A stretch of DNA of 64,000 nucleotides from the NCBI RefSeq assembly GCF_000970685.1, contig NZ_LAJB01000002.1, positions 651,854 to 715,853 of the forward strand, given 5' to 3'. Below the pieces are notes generated by a model. It had not been told where the DNA came from and did not search any database. It was given only the letters and a program-made list of their open reading frames with translations. Positions 58,974-64,000 of the stretch are shown here, in pieces; position 1 is the first letter of the stretch, and every line of letters begins with the position of its first letter. Both the position numbers and the translations under genes were made by a program. This DNA comes from Domibacillus indicus (GTDB lineage: Bacteria > Bacillota > Bacilli > Bacillales > Domibacillaceae).

Positions 58974-60264
58974 GAATGGTTTTCATGTCTTTTTTCACGT
59001 TCGATATAAAGTACAAGGAGCCGGTGATAATTAAAACGTCCTGTTTGAATGCGTTCTGCTGAAAGGATTGAATGGCCGCCTGATAGCTTTGAGCAATTTG
59101 AACTGTTTCCGACTGAAACTGTTCGTAGTCCTGCGTGCGGGCCGCTCTTGGAAAATCAAACGGAGCAAGAAACACTTTGTCTGCTGACTCTTTTAAAAGG
59201 CCAATCATCCGGTCAAGCGGCTTATCTCTCATCGCGGCAAACAGAATTGTAATATAACGGTCCGGGAATCGCTGTCCAATTGTTTTAACGAGTGCCGCCA
59301 CCCCTTCTTCATTATGGGCGCCATCGGCGATTACAAGCGGCCGGCGGGATAGTGTTTCAAAGCGGCCCGGCCAGGCTGCTTTTTCAAGCCCGCTTTTAAT
59401 ATGTTCGTCCTCAATTAAAAAAGAATAGTACATACGCAGGTAATCGGCTGCCATCACAGCCATTGACGCGTTTTGTACTTGATGGAGCCCGACAAGGCCT
59501 GTTTGAAGAGACGGCCGTGTACTGTAGGCAGAAACAAAATCAAATTGCTCGCCTGTTTCAAGAGAAGCGGTCCATGCGCCAGTGAAATCATGGCCGTACT
59601 CGTATAGAGCCGCTTTTTTTTCGGCTGCTTTTTCGGCGATAACACAGAGCGCCTCCGGCTGCTCAACGGCTGTGATAACAGGAATGCCGCTTTTAATAAT
59701 GCCTGCTTTTTCACCGGCAATTTTTTCGATCGTATCTCCCAAAAACTGAAGATGATCCATGCCAATCGTCGTAATGATCGACAGGATAGGATGAACGATA
59801 TTCGTTGAGTCCAGACGGCCGCCGAGCCCCACTTCAAATAAAACAATATCCACCGGGTGCACGTAAGCAAAGTAGTAAAAAGCCATCGCGGTAATAATTT
59901 CAAATTCACTCGGTCCGCCGATCTCAAGGTCTTCCATTTCATCCGCAATCGTTTTGATTTTACCGGCAAGCAATGTGATTTCTTCATCTGAAATCGGCGT
60001 TCCGTTTACGCTGATGCGTTCATTAAACTGCTCAATATAGGGCGATGTAAATGTACCCGTTTCAAAACCAGCTTCCGTTAAGATAGACCGGAGCATCGCT
60101 GTAGTTGATCCTTTTCCGTTTGTTCCGCCAATATGAACAGCCCTTACCCGCCGTTCCGGATGGTTAAGGCGCGACATTATATACTCCATACGTTCAAGTC
60201 CCGGTTTAATACCGGTGCGAAGACGTCCATGTATCCAGGTGAGTGCTTCTTCGTAGTTATTCAT
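58963..60264 (-). CDS. folC: Folylpolyglutamate synthase / dihydrofolate synthase
   Basis: 433 residues. Adds glutamates to folates. HIGGTNGKGSTTAML (P-loop), GMDHLQFLGDTIEKIAGEKAGIIK and VIADGAHNEEGVAAL are the Mur-ligase-type signatures. RBS AAGGAGAA upstream. In B. subtilis it lies between valS and comC; here it is followed by the VWA gene. Confidence 0.97.
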   Translation of the reverse strand: MNNYEEALTWIHGRLRTGIKPGLERMEYIMSRLNHPERRVRAVHIGGTNGKGSTTAMLRSILTEAGFETGTFTSPYIEQFNERISVNGTPISDEEITLLAGKIKTIADEMEDLEIGGPSEFEIITAMAFYYFAYVHPVDIVLFEVGLGGRLDSTNIVHPILSIITTIGMDHLQFLGDTIEKIAGEKAGIIKSGIPVITAVEQPEALCVIAEKAAEKKAALYEYGHDFTGAWTASLETGEQFDFVSAYSTRPSLQTGLVGLHQVQNASMAVMAADYLRMYYSFLIEDEHIKSGLEKAAWPGRFETLSRRPLVIADGAHNEEGVAALVKTIGQRFPDRYITILFAAMRDKPLDRMIGLLKESADKVFLAPFDFPRAARTQDYEQFQSETVQIAQSYQAAIQSFQQNAFKQDVLIITGSLYFISNVKKDMKTILSK

Positions 60265-60284
60265 TCCTGTTCTCCTTATGTACG

Positions 60285-60322
60285 AAAAAGACGAACCGTC
60301 CTTTAGGCAGGTTCGTCTTTTT
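60285..60322 (-). terminator. Intrinsic terminator after valS
   Basis: AAAAAGACGAACC and GGTTCGTCTTTTT pair around a 12-nt loop, between valS and folC. Confidence 0.9.
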
Positions 60323-60325
60323 CGC

Positions 60326-62968
60326 TTAGTTCTTTAAATCTTCAATACGCGCTTCTACTGCTGCCAGTTTCTCACGGTAATCTGCTTCTTTGGCCCGCTC
60401 TTCATCTACAACTTTTTGCGGCGCTTTTGAAATAAACCGCTCATTGGCAAGCTTTTTCAAAACACGGTCCACTTCGGACTGCCATTTTGCTTTTTCTTTT
60501 TCAAGACGGGCAATTTCTTCATCAATATTGAGAAGGCCGGCAAGCGGCATAAACAATTCTGCGCCCGTTACAACCGCCGTCATTGCTTTTTCAGGCACCG
60601 CTGGATTTGTATCGATTAAAAGCTCATCCGGATTGCAGAACCGTTCAATATAGTAATGGTTATCCGTTAAAGTTGCGAGCACCCCGGCATCTTTGGCTTT
60701 CAAGACGAGCGGTACTTTTTTGCTCATCGGCGTGTTTACTTCCGCCCGAATATTGCGGACAGCACGAATAATATCGACAAGCAGCTTCATGTTTGCAGCC
60801 GCTTCTTTATTTGTTAAAGAAGGATCTGCCTTTGGCCAGGAAGCTTCCACAATCGTTTCACCTTCATGCGGAAGGTTCTGCCAGATTTCTTCTGTAATAA
60901 ATGGCATAAACGGATGCAAAAGGCGCATCGTGTTATCGAGCACATAAGCAAGAACGGAGCGGGTCATTTGTTTTGCCTGCTCGTCTTCTCCGTAGAGCGG
61001 CAATTTGGCCATTTCAATATACCAGTCACAAAGGTCGTCCCAGATAAAGTTGTACAGCGTACGGCCGACTTCCCCGAATTCATATTTCGCAGACAGGCTT
61101 GTTACACTGTCGATTGTTTCGTTCAGGCGGGTTAAAATCCACTCGTCTGCCACGGATTTTTCACCGGATAAATCAATTTGATCATATGTCATGCCGCCCA
61201 TGTTCATAAGAGCAAACCGGGAAGCATTCCAGATTTTATTGGCAAAATTCCATGTTGCTTCGACTTTTTCAGTTGTATAGCGCAAATCCTGGCCCGGTGA
61301 GCTTCCGGTTGCGAGGAAATAGCGGAGTGAATCCGCACCGTATTGATCAATGACTTCCATTGGATCAACACCGTTTCCAAGTGATTTGGACATTTTGCGC
61401 CCTTGTGCATCACGCACAAGTCCATGAATCAGAACATCTTCAAATGGATGCTCGCCCGTGAACTCAAGACCCTGGAAAATCATCCGTGATACCCAGAAGA
61501 AAATAATGTCGTAGCCTGTTACAAGCGCGGCTGTTGGGTAATAGCGTTTGAACTCAGCCGATTCCGCATCCGGCCAGCCCATTGTAGAAAACGGCCACAG
61601 TGCAGAAGAAAACCATGTATCCAGCACATCATTATCCTGTTCCCAGTTTTCCGCATCTTTCGGAGCTTCGTGTCCAACATACACTTCGCCGGTTTCTTTA
61701 TGATACCAGGCTGGAATCCGGTGGCCCCACCAGAGCTGGCGTGAAATACACCAGTCACGGATATTGTCCATCCAGTGGAGATATGTTTTCTCAAAACGGT
61801 CCGGTACGAAATTTACTTTGTTTTCGGTTTTTTGAAGCTCTACCGCTTCTTTTGCCAGAGGCTCCATTTTTACAAACCATTGGGTAGATAAATACGGTTC
61901 TACAACAGCACCGCTTCTCTCTGAATGGCCCACAGAGTGCAAATGTTCTTCAATTTTAAACAGCACGCCCGCTTCCTGAAGATCCTTCACAATCTGCTTG
62001 CGGCAGTCGAAACGGTCCATGCCGCTGTATGTACCGGCCTGGCCGTTCATTGTTCCATCTTCATTCATTACAAGAATACGCGGAAGATCATGGCGGTTGC
62101 CCACTTCAAAATCATTCGGATCATGAGCCGGTGTAATTTTTACCACACCGCTTCCGAATTCCGGATCCACGTAATCGTCCGCGATAATTGGAATAATACG
62201 GCCGACAATCGGAAGCACAACATTTTTGCCAATTAAATGCTTATAACGTTCATCTTCCGGATGAACAGCGACCGCTGTATCGCCAAGCATCGTCTCCGGA
62301 CGTGTTGTTGCCACTTCTATTGAGCCAGATCCATCTTCGAGCGGGTATTTCATATGGTAAAAAGCACCCTGGACGTCTTTATAAATCACTTCAATATCAG
62401 AAAGAGCCGTTTTCGTAGACGGGTCCCAGTTAATAATGTATTCGCCGCGGTAAATCAGCCCTTTTTCATACAGCTTCACGAACACTTCACGAACCGCTTT
62501 TGACAGCCCTTCATCTAACGTAAACCGTTCGCGGCTGTAATCAAGCCCGAGGCCAAGCTTCGCCCATTGCGCGCGAATATGGCCGGCATACTCTTCTTTC
62601 CACTTCCATGACTCTTCAAGAAACTTTTCACGTCCAAGATCATATCGGGTGGTGCCTTCTTCTTTTAATTTCTGCTCCACTTTTGCCTGCGTGGCAATAC
62701 CTGCATGGTCCATTCCCGGAAGCCAGAGAACGTCATATCCCTGCATCCGCTTCATGCGCGTTAAAATATCCTGAAGCGTCGTATCCCAGGCATGGCCGAG
62801 ATGAAGCTTACCTGTTACGTTTGGAGGCGGAATAACAATCGTGTATGGCGTTTTTGATGTATCATTTTTCGCTTCAAAAAATTTGCCGGCTTTCCACCAG
62901 TCATATCTGCCTTGCTCGATTGCCTGTGGATCGTATTTTGTCGGCATAGTTGTTTCTTGTTGTGACAT
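60326..62968 (-). CDS. valS: Valyl-tRNA synthetase
   Basis: 880 residues from ATG 62968 ([20 protein letters not shown]), exact Bacillus length; the frame is open upstream but that stretch is leader RNA. Class I signatures: [15 protein letters not shown] (HIGH) and [14 protein letters not shown] (KMSKS); editing domain in between ([19 protein letters not shown]); C-terminal coiled-coil arm ([20 protein letters not shown]). RBS AAGGAGG. Confidence 0.98.
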   Translation of the reverse strand: MSQQETTMPTKYDPQAIEQGRYDWWKAGKFFEAKNDTSKTPYTIVIPPPNVTGKLHLGHAWDTTLQDILTRMKRMQGYDVLWLPGMDHAGIATQAKVEQKLKEEGTTRYDLGREKFLEESWKWKEEYAGHIRAQWAKLGLGLDYSRERFTLDEGLSKAVREVFVKLYEKGLIYRGEYIINWDPSTKTALSDIEVIYKDVQGAFYHMKYPLEDGSGSIEVATTRPETMLGDTAVAVHPEDERYKHLIGKNVVLPIVGRIIPIIADDYVDPEFGSGVVKITPAHDPNDFEVGNRHDLPRILVMNEDGTMNGQAGTYSGMDRFDCRKQIVKDLQEAGVLFKIEEHLHSVGHSERSGAVVEPYLSTQWFVKMEPLAKEAVELQKTENKVNFVPDRFEKTYLHWMDNIRDWCISRQLWWGHRIPAWYHKETGEVYVGHEAPKDAENWEQDNDVLDTWFSSALWPFSTMGWPDAESAEFKRYYPTAALVTGYDIIFFWVSRMIFQGLEFTGEHPFEDVLIHGLVRDAQGRKMSKSLGNGVDPMEVIDQYGADSLRYFLATGSSPGQDLRYTTEKVEATWNFANKIWNASRFALMNMGGMTYDQIDLSGEKSVADEWILTRLNETIDSVTSLSAKYEFGEVGRTLYNFIWDDLCDWYIEMAKLPLYGEDEQAKQMTRSVLAYVLDNTMRLLHPFMPFITEEIWQNLPHEGETIVEASWPKADPSLTNKEAAANMKLLVDIIRAVRNIRAEVNTPMSKKVPLVLKAKDAGVLATLTDNHYYIERFCNPDELLIDTNPAVPEKAMTAVVTGAELFMPLAGLLNIDEEIARLEKEKAKWQSEVDRVLKKLANERFISKAPQKVVDEERAKEADYREKLAAVEARIEDLKN

Positions 62969-62984
62969 TATTTTTCCTCCTTGA

Positions 62985-63066
62985 CAAAAAAAAGCCCCGC
63001 CGCCTGAAAAGGACGAAGAGACTGCTTGCGGTACCACCTTTTCCAGGTCCACACGTTTCTTTTCAA
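62985..63066 (-). promoter_or_regulatory. Short T-box-like leader of valS
   Basis: Minus strand: CTGGAAAAGGTGGTACCGC (T-box core GGTGGTACCGC, revcomp 63028-63038), then a terminator in which GTCTC-UUCGUC pairs with GGCGGCGGGGC (62994-63023), then eight T. Between the likely promoter and the T-box core only about 25 nt remain, so the specifier-bearing Stem I is not visible. A full-length leader with a distant promoter cannot be wholly excluded. Confidence 0.75.
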
Positions 63067-63073
63067 TACCATT

Positions 63074-63103
63074 ATCTTAGCCGAAAAGACTTCTATGCGT
63101 CAA
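63074..63103 (-). promoter_or_regulatory. Candidate promoter of valS
   Basis: Minus strand TTGACG (revcomp 63098-63103), 18 nt, TAAGAT (revcomp 63074-63079). It would start the transcript near 63066, just upstream of the T-box core. Confidence 0.5.
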
Positions 63104-63150
63104 CCTCATGCACATGTTTTTCGAATAATTCATATGATAAGAAAAGAGCA

Positions 63151-63265
63151 GGGTGCTGCTTGCTGCCGGCAAGCATAAAGCCATACCAAATGAAGGTGTT
63201 TTATGGCCTTTCAGCTGGATCGCCTTATGGCTCATAAGCACATCTTGCCGGTCTCCGACTGCACC
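63151..63265. other. Long nested inverted-repeat element upstream of valS
   Basis: Three coaxial pairs: GGTGC/GCACC (63152-63156, 63261-63265), CCGGCAAG/CTTGCCGG (63166-63173, 63244-63251) and AGCCATA/TATGGCT (63179-63185, 63226-63232), with a smaller TGAAGG/CCTTTCA pair inside. This gives a roughly 115-nt hairpin on either strand. It may be a leader RNA of the plus-strand gene at 63305 or part of the valS leader. Confidence 0.6.
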
Positions 63266-63304
63266 AAGGACTGGACAGTACTTTAGAAAAAGGATGTGTT
63301 TTTC

Positions 63305-63490
63305 ATGATGCGCCATTACGACCGGTGGCCGCCCTGGCTCCGGCGCTGCCGTTTTATGTGCTGCCGGATTATTATTCCTCTGTGCTGCTTTCAAGGGCTG
63401 CGGACGATTTTCCTGCCGACCACTTTTGATGTCATTCTCTTGTCTGTTCTGATTCTTCTTGCGGCTGCTCTTCATCTTGAGTGGTTATAA
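63305..63490 (+). CDS. Small membrane protein of unknown function
   Basis: 61 residues from ATG 63305, preceded by AAAAAGGA at good distance. A basic, Trp/Cys-rich N terminus (RHYDRWPPWLRRCRFMCC) leads into a hydrophobic helix (FDVILLSVLILLAAALHLEW). The pattern FQGLRTIFLPTTFDVIL looks like constrained protein and not chance. It converges on and overlaps spoVID by 59 bp. No family recognised. It could still be a shadow of the opposite strand. Confidence 0.5.
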   Translation: MMRHYDRWPPWLRRCRFMCCRIIIPLCCFQGLRTIFLPTTFDVILLSVLILLAAALHLEWL

Positions 63491-64000
63491 GCTCTACATT
63501 GCCAGATGACACTTGAAACCGCCATTTTGCCTGCTCAACGGGCCGCTCTTCAAGCCAGCTGAAAATGGAAGAATCGTCTTCCGTTCGTTTTTGAACTTGA
63601 ACAGCGGCTTCCTCTGCTTCCTCCTCATCGTTTGCTTCTTCTGTTTCTTCCGCTTCTTCTGCTTCGTCATAGCTTTCTTCAAGATTCTCTTCTGCTTCTT
63701 CGAATTTATTATCCGTTTCTTGAACCGAAGCGGCAGCAAGCGTTTCCTCATAAAGATTCCCTGAAGCCGAAACAGCAACGGCAAGTTCGGCTTCTAAAGT
63801 CAGGCGATCCGGTTTGCCTACGGTGTAATCAAAGGTATGAATCTCAATTTCTGTGTCAGCTGATGCCTGCTGATTCGGCGGCAGAACAGCCTGTACGGGA
63901 ATTTGGCGAAAAAACTGGCGGATCGTATCTTCCTCCATTCCATATTGATCATTTATCCGATACTCTCCTGTTACCTCGATTGACCCCTGTACAATCGAAT
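63432..64000 (-). CDS. spoVID: Stage VI sporulation protein D, 5' end cut by the window
   Basis: The frame is open from the window end: SIVQGSIEVTGEYRIND matches the conserved N-terminal domain of SpoVID (B. subtilis SIIGSLELTGEY), as does FRQIPVQAVLPPNQ and TFDYTVGKPDRLTLEAELAV. A Glu-rich linker follows, then a short tail ending SEQTRE. SpoVID drives coat encasement of the spore. The C-terminal LysM domain of B. subtilis SpoVID is absent here, and ysxE, which normally follows, is not found before valS. Confidence 0.85.
   Translation of the reverse strand, partial: SIVQGSIEVTGEYRINDQYGMEEDTIRQFFRQIPVQAVLPPNQQASADTEIEIHTFDYTVGKPDRLTLEAELAVAVSASGNLYEETLAAASVQETDNKFEEAEENLEESYDEAEEAEETEEANDEEEAEEAAVQVQKRTEDDSSIFSWLEERPVEQAKWRFQVSSGNVELITTQDEEQPQEESEQTRE

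Noticed and set aside
63151-63300. Reading the nested hairpin as Stem I of the valS T-box.
   Set aside because: No AGAGA, distal T-loop or specifier-loop features are evident and no good promoter lies upstream on the minus strand; kept only as an alternative.
63155-63304. GTG-start plus-strand frame across the hairpin as a second small gene.
   Set aside because: Weak RBS, no recognisable protein pattern, and the stretch is better explained by the paired arms.
63077-63475. Minus-strand 132-codon ORF downstream of spoVID as its frameshifted C terminus.
   Set aside because: Its translation shows no LysM pattern and is basic and unstructured; it runs through the inverted repeats and the valS promoter region.

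Overview
The window is a 64-kb piece of a low-to-mid GC, endospore-forming Firmicute of the Bacillaceae. Evidence: sporulation genes (spoVB, safA, spo0B, spoIVFA/FB, a spoIIB-like gene, spoVID), T-box leaders, strong AAGGAGG-type ribosome binding sites, many TTG/GTG starts, and a gene order that follows the hisS-to-valS segment of Bacillus subtilis almost gene for gene. I do not name a species.

Layout, left to right; most genes are on the minus strand. (1) 1-18.1 kb: hisS (cut by the window edge) behind a T-box, dtd, relA, apt, recJ, lapA, a plus-strand Ntn-hydrolase-like gene, secDF, comN, spoVB (plus), yajC, tgt, queA, a DUF2905 gene, ruvB, ruvA and a stand-alone uroporphyrinogen-III-synthase-like gene where B. 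subtilis has bofC. (2) 18.2-22 kb: a fructose PTS operon fruR-fruK-fruA with its own promoter and a cre-like site; it interrupts the B. subtilis order. (3) 22-28 kb: safA, then nadB-nadC-nadA facing nifS-niaR across a palindromic operator candidate. (4) 28-39.3 kb: pheA, pheB, obg, spo0B, rpmA, prp, rplU, spoIVFB, spoIVFA, minD, minC, mreD, mreC, mreB, radC, maf. (5) 39.4-59 kb: a short spoIIB-like gene, then a large type IV pilus (T4P) island lying exactly where B. subtilis has only comC, between folC and spoIIB. (6) 59-64 kb: folC, valS with an unusually short T-box leader, a small plus-strand membrane-protein gene, and spoVID running off the right edge.

The T4P island is the most interesting part. 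The minus-strand operon reads: acidic membrane protein, PRC-barrel-like protein, VanW-like protein, pilB, pilT, pilC, major pilin, pilD, pilM, pilN, pilO-like, second pilin. It has an extension ATPase, a retraction ATPase, a platform protein, an alignment complex and a processing peptidase, so it looks like a complete retractile pilus and not only a competence pseudopilus. Divergently, three overlapping plus-strand genes encode two prepilin-like proteins and an 819-residue PilX-like protein with a long beta-rich passenger. Facing them is a 985-residue secreted von Willebrand factor A protein with an intact MIDAS motif and no visible cell-wall anchor, a candidate pilus-tip adhesin. Between these last two convergent genes lies a 206-bp element with an identical 28-bp hairpin at each end and nested helices inside.

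The sporulation genes show a shared trend: SafA, SpoIVFA, the SpoIIB-like protein and SpoVID are all shorter than their B. subtilis counterparts, and bofC and ysxE are not at their usual places.
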